Shown in pieces: positions 1 through 8,299 of a DNA stretch of 64,000 nt; the first letter of the stretch is position 1, and every line of letters begins with the position of its first letter. The notes beneath the pieces are model-generated. The model was not told the origin of the DNA. It searched no databases and saw only the letters and a program-made list of their open reading frames with translations. This DNA comes from CAVVAL01 sp963742725. Its GTDB lineage: Bacteria; Actinomycetota; Actinomycetes; Mycobacteriales; Cryptosporangiaceae. A program made the translations under genes and the position numbers. The stretch covers positions 806,001 to 870,000 of the forward strand of contig CAVUMX010000003.1 of the NCBI GenBank assembly GCA_963742725.1, read 5' to 3'.

Positions 1-1832
1 GCGACGAGGTCCGCCGGGAACCGCCGCCCGGTCGCCGCGCCGGCCGCCAGCAGCTCGCGGCCGGCCGGGTCGAGCTGGGCGATGCGCTGCAGGACGAGGT
101 GCACGGCGTCGCCGGACAGTTCGAGCCGGTCGAGGCCGGCCATGTCGATCTGCCAGCCGCTCCATCCCGGCGTGAGCAGGCCCGCGTCGATGACCGCCCG
201 GACGTACTCGACGACAGTGAACGGGTTGCCGCCGGCCCGCGCGGCCAGTTCGGCGGCCGCCGCCGGGCTGATGTCCATGTCGCCGAGGTGGAGCCTGACC
301 AGGTCGGCGACGGCGTCGTCGGGGAGCGGTGAGAGCTGGAGCCGGGTGTCGAGCGCGGCGCCCATGTCGGCGGCGAACAGGCCGAGGGCGGGCAGGTTCT
401 CGTCGTCGTCGCGGCCGGTCGCGATCAGGAGGATCCGCGCGGTGGACATCCGTGGCGCGAGTTGCTGGAGGACGCGCCGGGTCGCCCCGTCGAGCCACTG
501 GACGTCGTCCAGGTGCAGGACCGCGGCGCCCACCTCGTCCGCCAGGTCGAGCAGGAACGACGCGACGGCGTTGGTGAACTGCTCGTGCCGGTTGTTCTCG
601 ATCAGGCCCGGCGCCTGGACGAGGTCCGCGAGCATCGGCGACAGGGCGCGCAGCAGCGGACCGCCACGGCCCGCCGCCCGGCGGAGACGTTCGATGGCGA
701 GGTCCCGCTCGACGGGCGGCAGCCGGTCCAGCGCGCGCAGGCCGCGTTCGACGGCGCCACGCAGCGGGCCCAGCGGCACCGGGTCGTCCGGGACGCACTT
801 GCCGTACATGAGCAGGTCGCCGTCCGCCGTCACGGCCGACGTCACCTCGCGGACGAGCCGGCTCTTGCCGATGCCCGCCGAGCCCTGGACGAGGACGCAG
901 CCGCCCACGCCCTCCCGGGCCCGGAGCCAGCGGCTCGCCAGGTTCCCGACGTCGTCGCCGCGGCCGATCATCGCGTCCGGCCCGTCCGGGACCGACGGGC
1001 TGTGGCCGCCGACGTCGAACATCGCGACCGGGTTGCCGGACAGGCGCTGGACGTCGGCGAGCAGGCTCTCGCCGCTCTGGTACCGGTCGTCCGGGTCCTT
1101 GGCCATCAACTTGCGGATGACGGCCGCGAACGTCGGCGACAGGTCGGGACGCAGCGCGCGGAGATCGGGCACGGGAGCCGTGGCGTGTTGCCGGATGAGT
1201 TCGCCGGCATCGGAGGAGACGTACGGGGGCTGGCCCGTCACGGCCTCGAACAGGACGACGCCGAGCGCGTACAGGTCGCTGCGGCCGTCCACCGGGCGCT
1301 TGAGCATGCCGGCCTGCTCGGGCGCGCTGTAGAGCAGCGTTCCGGCGACCCGGTCGTCCCGGTGGCCGCCGCGCGCCGCCAGGCCGAAGTCGATGAGCCG
1401 GGCGGTGCCGTCGCGGTCGACGATGATGTTGTCCGGTTTCACGTCCCGGTGGACGAGGCCGGCGCGGTGCGCCGCCGCGAGCGGGCCGGCCACGTCGCTG
1501 GCCAGCCGTAATGCGAGCGTCTCGTCGAACCGTCCGGTGCGGAGGTGTTCCGACAGCGGCTGCCCGTCGACGTACTCCAGGACGAGGTACGGCCCCGCCT
1601 CGACCTGGCCGACGTCGAGGATCCGGGGGAGGAGCGGGTGCGAGACGCAGCCCAGCAGGGCCGCCTCGCGGCGAAGGGCCCGGAGCAGTTGGTCGCTGTC
1701 GCCGCGGTCTGAGGCCAGCAGCTTGAGGGTGTAATCCCTACCTTGCCGCCGGACCCGGTAGACGACGGTCTCGGCACCACGTCCCAGTTCCGCGAGCACG
1801 TCGAAACCAGGAAAGGTCACCGGAACCGCCAC
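1..1832 (-). CDS. Serine/threonine protein kinase fused to AAA-type ATPase (C-terminus outside window)
   Basis: About 610 residues are visible and the frame runs off the left edge without a stop. Residues 9-270 form a Hanks-type kinase: Gly loop LGRGAETVVYRV, Lys37 in YTLKLL, HRDVKPDN at 128-135, DFG at 148-150 and APEQ near 170. From about 288 a second module starts (MIGRGDDV) with Walker A GSAGIGKS at 317-324 and a Walker B-like LHLDDVQWLD near 430, as in MalT/LuxR-type signalling ATPases. Proteins of this plan usually continue into GAF, histidine-kinase or HTH domains, which cannot be seen here. The GTG at 1832 is preferred because GGAGG lies 4 nt upstream; the in-frame GTG at 1820 is an alternative. 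It is divergent from the LtrA gene. Role inferred: cytoplasmic signal integration. Confidence 0.88.
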   Translation of the reverse strand, partial: MAVPVTFPGFDVLAELGRGAETVVYRVRRQGRDYTLKLLASDRGDSDQLLRALRREAALLGCVSHPLLPRILDVGQVEAGPYLVLEYVDGQPLSEHLRTGRFDETLALRLASDVAGPLAAAHRAGLVHRDVKPDNIIVDRDGTARLIDFGLAARGGHRDDRVAGTLLYSAPEQAGMLKRPVDGRSDLYALGVVLFEAVTGQPPYVSSDAGELIRQHATAPVPDLRALRPDLSPTFAAVIRKLMAKDPDDRYQSGESLLADVQRLSGNPVAMFDVGGHSPSVPDGPDAMIGRGDDVGNLASRWLRAREGVGGCVLVQGSAGIGKSRLVREVTSAVTADGDLLMYGKCVPDDPVPLGPLRGAVERGLRALDRLPPVERDLAIERLRRAAGRGGPLLRALSPMLADLVQAPGLIENNRHEQFTNAVASFLLDLADEVGAAVLHLDDVQWLDGATRRVLQQLAPRMSTARILLIATGRDDDENLPALGLFAADMGAALDTRLQLSPLPDDAVADLVRLHLGDMDISPAAAAELAARAGGNPFTVVEYVRAVIDAGLLTPGWSGWQIDMAGLDRLELSGDAVHLVLQRIAQLDPAGRELLAAGAATGRRFPADLV

Positions 1833-1925
1833 GCCGCCTCCACACCCACGTGTGCCCAGGACGGTACGCCTATCCGTCAATTCAGACAAAGGTGGTACCA
1901 CGACGGACCGGGCCCGCCGCGGGCT

Positions 1926-1937
1926 TAGGCTTCGCCC
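1926..1937 (+). promoter_or_regulatory. Leaderless promoter of the LtrA gene
   Basis: A TAGGCT -10 element (1926-1931) lies 6 nt before the GTG start at 1938 and there is no Shine-Dalgarno sequence. This is the usual geometry of actinobacterial leaderless transcripts. No clear -35 was seen. Confidence 0.5.
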
Positions 1938-3095
1938 GTGGCGACAGAGACTACCCCCACGCCGGACACCGATCCCGCGATCCGCGTGTCGACGCTCGAA
2001 CTGTTCTTCGACCTCGTGTTCGTGTTCACCGTCACGCAGCTCACCGACGTGCTCGTCCATCATCTCGACGGCGTCGGGCTCGCCCAGGCGCTGGTCATGC
2101 TCGGTCTCATCTGGTGGATGTACAGCGGCTACGTGTGGCTGACGAACGCGGTCGCGCCGAGCAGCACCACCCGCCGCACGTTCCTGCTCGCGGGCATGGC
2201 GGGTTTCCTCGTCATCGCGCTGTCCGTCCCGGACGCGTTCGGCGACACCGGATGGGCGTTCGGCGCCGGATACTTCCTGGTCAACCTCGTCCACAGCGCG
2301 CTGTTCGTCCGGGGAGCGCCGAGCGCGATCCGCTCGCTGGCGCCGATGAACATGGTGTCGGCGCTGCTCGTCCTCGGCGGCGGCTTCGCACCCGCCGGGT
2401 GGCGGTACGGGCTGTGGACGGCGGCGTTCGCGCTCCAGGTCGTGACGCCGTATGTGAGCAGAGTGTCGGGCTTCACGATCCGGCCCGGGCACTTCGTCGA
2501 GCGGCACGGCCTCGTCGTCATCGTGGCGATCGGCGAGTCGATCGTCGCCATCGGGCTGGGGTTCGCCGGGCTGAGGATCGACTTCGGCGCGGTCACCGTA
2601 GCCGTCCTCGGGCTCTGCCTCGCGTACTACCTGTGGTGGGCGTACTTCGCCGGCGACGAGGAGCGGGCCGAGCACGCGCTCACCGCGATCACCGATCCGG
2701 CGCGACGGGCCCGGATCGCGGTCCTGGCCTGGGGCTACGCCCACGTCGCGATGATCCTCGGGATCGTCGTCCTGTCGGCCGGCGTCAAGAAGACCGTGGG
2801 CCACGCGTTCGAGCCGCTCGCCTGGGCGCCGGCCGTCGCGCTCGCGTCCGGGACGGCGCTCTACCTGGTCGGACACGCCTGGTTCCTGCGCCTGCTGGGG
2901 ATCAGCGGCGCGGTGTACCGGCTCACGGCGGCGGCCGTGATCCTCGCGACGATCCCGCTGGGGCACCTCGTCGCCGTGGCGCAGCTCGCGGCGATACCGG
3001 TGATCATGGCGGTCGCGGCGATCAGCGAGGACCTGCCACGCGCCCGCCGTGCCCAGAACACGGCCATCCACACGTTCGGCCGCACGACTTCCTGA
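1938..3095 (+). CDS. Low temperature requirement protein A (LtrA) family membrane protein
   Basis: 385 residues, mostly hydrophobic, with about ten membrane segments. The N-terminus shows the family hallmark VSTLELFFDLVFVFTVTQ, followed by conserved RHGLVVIVAIGESIVAIG around residue 195-215. LtrA was named from a Listeria cold-growth mutant; the biochemical function of the actinobacterial homologues is not established. The length is normal for the family. The GTG start sits directly after a -10 box, so the mRNA is probably leaderless. It stands alone between a divergent kinase gene and a protease gene 43 bp downstream. Confidence 0.9.
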   Translation: MATETTPTPDTDPAIRVSTLELFFDLVFVFTVTQLTDVLVHHLDGVGLAQALVMLGLIWWMYSGYVWLTNAVAPSSTTRRTFLLAGMAGFLVIALSVPDAFGDTGWAFGAGYFLVNLVHSALFVRGAPSAIRSLAPMNMVSALLVLGGGFAPAGWRYGLWTAAFALQVVTPYVSRVSGFTIRPGHFVERHGLVVIVAIGESIVAIGLGFAGLRIDFGAVTVAVLGLCLAYYLWWAYFAGDEERAEHALTAITDPARRARIAVLAWGYAHVAMILGIVVLSAGVKKTVGHAFEPLAWAPAVALASGTALYLVGHAWFLRLLGISGAVYRLTAAAVILATIPLGHLVAVAQLAAIPVIMAVAAISEDLPRARRAQNTAIHTFGRTTS

Positions 3096-3138
3096 CGGGC
3101 CGCTCAACCGAACTACGGAAACGTGCGTACTACCCGGC

Positions 3139-3927
3139 ATGGTGGCTCGAAAAAAGCTGAAGTGGACGCTGACCGGTCTGTCTTTGGCGCTGTTCGCCGC
3201 GATCGGAATCCCGACGTCATGGGCGATTTCGGGCGGTGAGGACGCGGCTGACGGCGCGTTCCCCTTCGCCGTGCTGCTGTCCATGCCGCAGATCCCCGAG
3301 CCGGACGGGAGCACCAGGGCGAGCGCCTGCTCCGGCGTCCTCGTCGCGCCCGAGTGGGTCGCGTCCGCCGGCCACTGCTTCCACGACGCCACCGCCGCCA
3401 AGACCCGGGTCGGCGGCCAGCCGCGTTACCCGGTCATCGCCACGGTCGGCCGCGCCACCATCAACGGGCCCGGCGGCGTCGCCATCGAGGTCGTCGACGT
3501 CCGGCAGAGCCCGACCGTGGACTTCGCCCTGCTCCGCCTGGCCGAACCGGTCACCGACATCGCGCCGATAGCGTTGAGCACCGAGCCGCCGACGGTCGGG
3601 GAGACCGTCCGCATGACCGGATGGGGCTCGGCCACCAGCGCCTCCGACCTCGACCAGCGGCCGGACCGGCTCCAGACCGGCGTCTGGGTCGTGGACGGCC
3701 TCACCGACGGCACCGTGCTCGTCCGCGGCATCGCGCCCGCCAACGTCACCAGCGCGTGCCCGTTCGACTCAGGCGCGCCGTACTTCACCGAAGGGCCCGA
3801 AGGCGCCCGTCTGGTGGCCACCGAGATCGCCGGTCCGGCCTGCCCGCACGCGGGCCAGGAGACGACCGCCCGCATCGACGCGATGATCCCCTGGATCACC
3901 GCCCAGGACCCCACCCTCGCCCCGTAA
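3139..3927 (+). CDS. Secreted trypsin-like serine protease (S1 family), catalytic triad intact
   Basis: 262 residues. An N-terminal signal peptide (MVARKKLKWT then a hydrophobic run) is followed by mature ISGGEDAADGAFPFAV, the usual IVGG-type start. The triad is present: His79 in ASAGHC, Asp128 in VDFALLRL, Ser211 in FDSGAP. The serine motif departs from GDSGGP (FDSGAPYF), so oxyanion-hole details may differ, but the chemistry should be that of an S1 peptidase. The ATG at 3139 was chosen because the signal peptide begins there. It is the only member of the nearby trypsin-fold group with all three catalytic residues. The first copy of the 66-bp repeat begins 36 bp after its stop. Confidence 0.88.
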   Translation: MVARKKLKWTLTGLSLALFAAIGIPTSWAISGGEDAADGAFPFAVLLSMPQIPEPDGSTRASACSGVLVAPEWVASAGHCFHDATAAKTRVGGQPRYPVIATVGRATINGPGGVAIEVVDVRQSPTVDFALLRLAEPVTDIAPIALSTEPPTVGETVRMTGWGSATSASDLDQRPDRLQTGVWVVDGLTDGTVLVRGIAPANVTSACPFDSGAPYFTEGPEGARLVATEIAGPACPHAGQETTARIDAMIPWITAQDPTLAP

Positions 3928-3963
3928 CACCTGCCGCCTCCGACCGCCTGCCTGCCTGCCGGA

Positions 3964-4029
3964 GAAACCGGACTGTTCGGGATGCCGTCCTGTAACCGGG
4001 CACGGGAAACCCCGATATCCCCGACAGTT
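3964..4029 (+). repeat. 66-bp dispersed structured repeat, copy 1
   Basis: Matches 20515-20580 at 60 of 66 positions in the same orientation. The ends form an imperfect inverted repeat, ACTGTTCGGGAT (3972-3983) against ATCCCCGACAGT (4017-4028), around an inner short stem (GTCCTG 3987-3992 with the CGGGA region at 4003-4007). It lies 36 bp after the stop of the upstream protease gene. It may be a small mobile or REP-like element, or a 3'-end RNA structure. Confidence 0.75.
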
Positions 4030-4044
4030 GCGCGGGTGCGCGCC

Positions 4045-4140
4045 GCGGGTGCGCGGCCAGGCCGCGCCCAGGCCCGGCCACGGCGTGCGCGGGTGCGCGG
4101 CCAGGCCCGGCCACGGCGCGGGTAGCGCGGCCAGGCCCGC
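4045..4140. repeat. Degenerate GC-rich tandem repeat
   Basis: The word GCGGGTGCGCGGCCAGG recurs at 4045 and 4089 and, altered, at 4118 (spacing 44 and 29 bp). The rest of each unit (CCCGGCCACGGC) is shared by the first two. Non-coding; no function assigned. Confidence 0.6.
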
Positions 4141-4170
4141 GTCCGCCTGGGCCGTTGCGTGTTTCTGCAA

Positions 4171-4231
4171 GGTCGGCAGATAAGCGTCCCCGGACCATGG
4201 CGGGGACCGTCCGCGCCGACCAATATCTGCC
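4171..4231 (+). repeat. Overlapping inverted repeats able to form alternative hairpins
   Basis: GGCAGATA (4175-4182) pairs with TATCTGCC (4224-4231) around a nested GTCCCCG/CGGGGAC stem (4186-4192 and 4201-4207). GGTCGGC (4171-4177) could instead pair with GCCGACC (4215-4221). The two outer stems share 4175-4177 and exclude each other. Located 197 bp before the next start codon. Confidence 0.5.
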
Positions 4232-4427
4232 CCGGCGGACGGAAGACCGCGCCGAAAAAGTGGGGCACGGCGCCGTTCGCAGAACCGATGTCGTTCACGG
4301 GGGATTCGATGAGTGCTGCCCAGAGGCGGTGGCGGCGCGGTGCGCGCCGCAGCCGCCAGCCATGGCGGTGCGGGGCGTGACGCCTGTCCGAACGCATGTC
4401 CAGTTCACGTCAGAGAGAGGTAATTCC

Positions 4428-4907
4428 GTGCGGTCTATCTCCAAGCTCTTCCTGCTCGGCGCACTCGGCGGTGTGACCCTGTTCGGCAGCGTGCCGACCG
4501 GTGCCGCCATCGCGGACGAGGCGCCGCCGCCGATCGAGGAGAACCACGACTACCCGTTCGCGGACCAGATCTTCGCGCAGCGCGGCATCAAGCTCATCAA
4601 GGGCGACGGCCACATCCTGTTCACCGACTGCGTCACGGGCGCCGACCAGCTGAAGGTCGTCAGCCGCAAGTGGCCCGGGGCGCAGGGCGAGTTCTGCTTC
4701 CGGATCCGCGGCGCGAAGGGCTACCTCACGCTCGAGGTTCCCGAGGCGTACCTGATCCGTGGTGACAGCCACACCGTCGCCGCGAAGATCACCGTGGACG
4801 GCGAGACCGAGAGCGTGAACGTCCCGAAGAACACCTGGGTGGGTGTCGGCGAGGGCAACGACCCCGACAGTGGTCCGGCGACTGTCGTCGAACTGCGCGT
4901 GGCCTGA
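4428..4907 (+). CDS. Small secreted protein of unknown function
   Basis: 159 residues. The GTG at 4428 follows AGAGAGG by 7 nt and begins a signal peptide (MRSISKLFLL, hydrophobic to about residue 30, cleavage likely near AAIADEA). The mature part is about 125 residues, predicted mostly beta, with two cysteines (in TDCVTG and GEFCFR) that could form one disulfide. I do not recognise a family. It is 27 bp upstream of the first pseudoprotease gene on the same strand, so the two are probably co-transcribed; an accessory or partner role in the extracytoplasmic space is an inference from context only. Confidence 0.72.
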   Translation: MRSISKLFLLGALGGVTLFGSVPTGAAIADEAPPPIEENHDYPFADQIFAQRGIKLIKGDGHILFTDCVTGADQLKVVSRKWPGAQGEFCFRIRGAKGYLTLEVPEAYLIRGDSHTVAAKITVDGETESVNVPKNTWVGVGEGNDPDSGPATVVELRVA

Positions 4908-4934
4908 CGGCCGGGAACTGAAGGAACAAGCATC

Positions 4935-6692
4935 GTGTTAACGAAACGAGTCGGCTACGCCGGCATTGCGATTCTCCTGGTCGGCGCGCTCGGCGCGGCG
5001 CCCGCGTACGGGCTCGCCGGCGGTACGGAAGCGCCTTCCGGCAGCCACGGGTTCGTGGCGAAGGTCCAGGTCGGCGAGGACCGCAGCTGCACCGGCGCCC
5101 TCATCGACACGCAGTGGATCGTCACGGCCGCGACCTGCTTCCCGGAGAACATCCCGGCCGGGCAGACCGCCGCCACCGGCGCGCCGAAGAAGGCCACGAC
5201 GGCCATCATCGGGCGCTCCGACCTGACGACCACCACCGGCCACGCCGTCAAGGTCGTCGAGCTGGTCGGCCACCCGAACCGCAACCTTGTCCTGGGCCGG
5301 CTCGCGACCCGGATCACGGACGTCACCCCGGTGCCGATCGCGACGACGGCGGCGGCCGACGGCGAGACGCTGAAGATCGCCGGCTTCGGCCGTACGGCGA
5401 CCGAGTGGGTCCCGGACAAGCTCCACACCGGACTGTTCACCGTGGACAGCACGACCGGGCAGCAGCTGAACCTCACGCCCCAGGGCAGCGCGGCGGTCTG
5501 CAAGGGTGACTCCGGCGGCCCGGCGTTCCGCGAGGTCGACGGTGCTCCGCAGCTGCTCGCGATCAACAACGCGTCGTGGCAGGGGGGCTGCTACGAGTCG
5601 ACGGAGACGCGGCGCGGCGCCGCCGAGACGCGCGTCGACGACCTTCGCGCCTGGATCACGGAGAGGACGCGGTTCCGGGGGATCTCCGCGTTCTACAACT
5701 ACGGCGACTACCGGCTGGGCCTGTGGCGGTTCGACCACGTCGGCCGCCCCGAGGGCCAGAAGATCAGCATGCCGTGGGACTCCGGCGTCGGGAACTGGGA
5801 CATCAACCGGGCGAAGGCCGTGTCCGGTGATTTCACCGGCGACGGCAAGCCGGACATCGCCGCCTTCTACAACTACGACGGCGGCAACACCAGCCTGTGG
5901 CTGTTCGAGGACGTCAACGGCGCCGCGCCGAAGCCTCGCAACGTGTGGAGCTCGGGCTCGGGCAACTGGGAGTGGCACCGCGGCACGCCGCTGGCGGGCG
6001 ACTTCGACGGTGACGGCACCGCCGAGATCGCGTCGTTCTACGACTACGACGGCGCCGACACGCGGATGTTCGTCTTCGACGAGATCGGCGGCACGGTCAA
6101 GATCACGAACCCGTGGCACTCCGGCGCCGGCAACTGGGCGATGGACCGCACCAAGGCCGTCGCGGGCGACTTCAACGGTGACGGCAAGGTCGACATCGGC
6201 GCGTTCTACAACTACACCGGTGGCAACACCAGCCTGTGGGTGTTCGACCACGTCGCCACGAGCGGTTCGCCGTACATCAAGAGCGTCTGGAACTCCGGCG
6301 CCGGCAACTGGGAGTGGCACCGCGGCACGCCGCTGGCGGGCGACTTCGACGGTGACGGCACCGCCGAGATCGCGTCGTTCTACGACTACGACGGCGCCGA
6401 CACGCGGATGTTCGTCTTCGACGAGATCGGCGGCACGGTCAAGATCACGAACCCGTGGCACTCCGGCGCCGGCAACTGGGCGATGGACCGCACCAAGGCC
6501 GTCGCGGGCGACTTCGACGACGACGGCAAGGTCGACATCGGCGCGTTCTACAACTACACCGGTGGCAACACCAGCCTGTGGGTGTTCGACCACGTCGCCA
6601 CGAGCGGTTCGCCGTACATCAAGAGCGTCTGGAACTCCGGCGCCGGCAACTGGGAGTGGAGCAGCGGCACCCTGTTGGCGGGCGTCCGGTGA
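4935..6692 (+). CDS. Secreted trypsin-fold pseudoprotease with FG-GAP/VCBS-like C-terminal repeats
   Basis: 585 residues: signal peptide to about 26, an S1 fold (27-235), then Ca-binding-like repeats (DFDGDGTAEIASFY type) to the end. The serine motif CKGDSGGPAF is intact (Ser193), but the histidine position reads TAATC (Thr67) and the aspartate position RNLVL (Asn117). Two of three catalytic residues are missing, so hydrolysis is unlikely; binding is more likely. A nearly perfect 342-bp direct repeat (5961-6302 and 6303-6644) encodes two 114-residue units, and a third unit stops after about 15 residues, so the reading frame ends abruptly. The GTG start follows GAAGGAA by 8 nt. The stop overlaps the GTG of the next gene (GTGA). 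Confidence 0.85.
   Translation: MLTKRVGYAGIAILLVGALGAAPAYGLAGGTEAPSGSHGFVAKVQVGEDRSCTGALIDTQWIVTAATCFPENIPAGQTAATGAPKKATTAIIGRSDLTTTTGHAVKVVELVGHPNRNLVLGRLATRITDVTPVPIATTAAADGETLKIAGFGRTATEWVPDKLHTGLFTVDSTTGQQLNLTPQGSAAVCKGDSGGPAFREVDGAPQLLAINNASWQGGCYESTETRRGAAETRVDDLRAWITERTRFRGISAFYNYGDYRLGLWRFDHVGRPEGQKISMPWDSGVGNWDINRAKAVSGDFTGDGKPDIAAFYNYDGGNTSLWLFEDVNGAAPKPRNVWSSGSGNWEWHRGTPLAGDFDGDGTAEIASFYDYDGADTRMFVFDEIGGTVKITNPWHSGAGNWAMDRTKAVAGDFNGDGKVDIGAFYNYTGGNTSLWVFDHVATSGSPYIKSVWNSGAGNWEWHRGTPLAGDFDGDGTAEIASFYDYDGADTRMFVFDEIGGTVKITNPWHSGAGNWAMDRTKAVAGDFDDDGKVDIGAFYNYTGGNTSLWVFDHVATSGSPYIKSVWNSGAGNWEWSSGTLLAGVR
5961..6644 (+). repeat. Two 342-bp direct repeats inside the pseudoprotease gene
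   Basis: Units 5961-6302 and 6303-6644 are almost identical at nucleotide level. One visible difference is GACTTCAACGGTGAC against GACTTCGACGACGAC. The third unit begins at 6645 but diverges after about 15 bp. Such near-identity points to a recent tandem duplication or ongoing gene conversion. A short-read assembly could have miscounted the copies. Confidence 0.85.
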
Positions 6693-8212
6693 GGAAGCCG
6701 GCGATCCTCGTCGCGGCGGCGGTGGCGGCCGGTGTGGCCGGCAGCGTGCCCGCGCAGGCGATCAGCGGGGGGACCCCCGCGGCCGCCGGTAGCTACGCGT
6801 TCGTCGCGAAGGTCGACGTCGAGGGCGTGCGGAGCTGCACGGGCGCACTGGTGGCGCCGCGGTGGATCCTCACCGCCGCCAGCTGCTTCCCGGAGAACGT
6901 GCCGGCGGGCAAGACCGCGCCGACCGGTGCGCCGGTGAAGGCGACGACCGTGACGGTGGGTCGTACCGACCTGTCCGCCACGACCGGTCATGTCGCCGCC
7001 GTGACCGACCTGATCGCCCGCCCGGAGCGCAACCTGGTCCTGGCGCGGCTCGCGACGGCCGTCCCGGGGGTCACCCCGGTGGCGATCTCGGCGGCGGCGC
7101 CGGCCGCGGGCGACACGATCAAGGTCGCCGGCTACGGCCGTACGGCCACCGAATGGGTCCCGGACCTGCTTCACACGGGACAGTTCACGGTCGACTCGGT
7201 CGCCGGAAACCAGCTCAACGTGACCGGCCAGGGCAGCGCGGCGATCTGCAAGGGCGACTCCGGTGGCCCGGCGTTCCGCGAGGTCGACGGCGTCGCTCAG
7301 CTGGTCGCGCTCAACAACGCGTCCTGGCAGGGCGGTTGCTACGAGTCGACGGAGACGCGGCGTGGGGCGACCGAGACCCGGGTCGACGACATCCGTGCCT
7401 GGATCCAGGAGAAGACGGCCCTCGTTGCCGAGTGCCAGCCTGCCACGTCGGTGTTCATCACCGGCCAGAACAGCCTGCTGCGCTGGTACCAGCACAAGGA
7501 CCCGGCCGGCGGCTCGTTCTCCTGGGTGAACGCGGGCGGGGAGACGATCGGTCAGGGCTGGCTCGGCGCCCGTACGATCGCCGGCCCGAACGGCGTCGTC
7601 TACGCGGCGGTCGAGAACGGTGACCTGCGTCGCTTCCGGTGGAACGCCCAGAACAAGTCCTGGGACACCTTCGGTGGCACCGCGCAGTACCGGACGATCG
7701 ACCGGGGCTGGGAGCGTTACGCGTCCGCCGCGTACCGCAACCGGATCACGGTCGACACCAAGGGCGACATCTACACGGTCGAGCCCGACGGCAAGCTGCA
7801 CTGGCGCAAGTGGACGGACGGTCCGGGCACCGGCTCGTGGGCGCACCGGACGCTGACCGGCGACTGGGGTCAGTACGACCTGATCGTGGCCGCGGGCAAG
7901 GGTGTCATCTACTCCCGCAAGCCCAACGGCCACCTGTTCCGTCACGTGTACGACGCGGACACGGACCAGTGGCTCCAGACGGCCAAGCCCAGCGGTGCCG
8001 GCTGGGAGATGTTCAGCGCGATGTTCTCCGCGGGCGGCGACACGCTCTACGGCGCGTGGGGCGGCAACGGCAGCGAGCTGGTCTGGTACCGGTACCTCCC
8101 CGAGACCGACACGTGGGCGGACACCGGGCGAGACATCGGCAGGCACGTCGGTTCCGGATGGCACGGCGAGTACAACCTGACGTCGGCGCCGGACGGCTGC
8201 GAACTGAAGTAG
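6689..8212 (+). CDS. Secreted trypsin-fold pseudoprotease with tachylectin-like propeller domain
   Basis: 507 residues, translationally coupled to the preceding paralogue (GTGA overlap). Signal peptide to about 24, mature ISGGTPAAAGSYAFVAKV, S1 fold to about 245. As in the paralogue, GDSGGP is kept (Ser191), while the histidine is replaced by Ser65 (TAASC) and the aspartate by Asn115 (RNLVL). Long stretches are shared with the upstream gene (GRTATEWVPD, SWQGGCYESTETRRG). The C-terminal 260 residues carry repeated GW and W-containing strands (LLRWYQHKDP, GKLHWRKW, GWEMFSAM) like tachylectin-2-type sugar-binding propellers. A secreted binding protein is therefore more likely than an active protease. 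Confidence 0.85.
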   Translation: MRKPAILVAAAVAAGVAGSVPAQAISGGTPAAAGSYAFVAKVDVEGVRSCTGALVAPRWILTAASCFPENVPAGKTAPTGAPVKATTVTVGRTDLSATTGHVAAVTDLIARPERNLVLARLATAVPGVTPVAISAAAPAAGDTIKVAGYGRTATEWVPDLLHTGQFTVDSVAGNQLNVTGQGSAAICKGDSGGPAFREVDGVAQLVALNNASWQGGCYESTETRRGATETRVDDIRAWIQEKTALVAECQPATSVFITGQNSLLRWYQHKDPAGGSFSWVNAGGETIGQGWLGARTIAGPNGVVYAAVENGDLRRFRWNAQNKSWDTFGGTAQYRTIDRGWERYASAAYRNRITVDTKGDIYTVEPDGKLHWRKWTDGPGTGSWAHRTLTGDWGQYDLIVAAGKGVIYSRKPNGHLFRHVYDADTDQWLQTAKPSGAGWEMFSAMFSAGGDTLYGAWGGNGSELVWYRYLPETDTWADTGRDIGRHVGSGWHGEYNLTSAPDGCELK

Positions 8213-8228
8213 CACGTCCAAGGATCCA

Positions 8229-8264
8229 CAGTGGCCCGGGCACGGTCTCGTGCCCGGGCCACTG
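8229..8264 (+). terminator. Intrinsic-type terminator
   Basis: Perfect 16-bp stem (8229-8244 with 8249-8264) around a GTCT loop, followed by CTTTGT. It closes the 4428-8212 transcription unit, 17 bp after the stop. Confidence 0.85.
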
Positions 8265-8299
8265 CTTTGTCCAAATCACGTTCCCAGGGGGGATCGTTC

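Larger units (their letters stand above)
3928..4427. other. 500-bp non-coding region with a dispersed repeat, GC-rich tandem units and nested inverted repeats
   Basis: No convincing gene. It holds, in order: the 66-bp dispersed repeat (3964-4029); three degenerate copies of a GCGGGTGCGCGGCCAGG-like unit beginning near 4045, 4089 and 4118; and a pair of overlapping inverted repeats at 4171-4231. The rest (4232-4420) has no recognisable element except the AGAGAGG ribosome-binding site for the gene at 4428. Open frames crossing it on both strands lack start signals and family resemblance. Confidence 0.6.

Noticed and set aside
4938..6593. A 551-residue minus-strand open frame opposite the pseudoprotease genes, and similar long frames at 8486-11581 and 22651-24603
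   Set aside because: They are antisense shadows caused by high GC at third positions: Arg/Val/Asp-biased, no start signals, no family resemblance.
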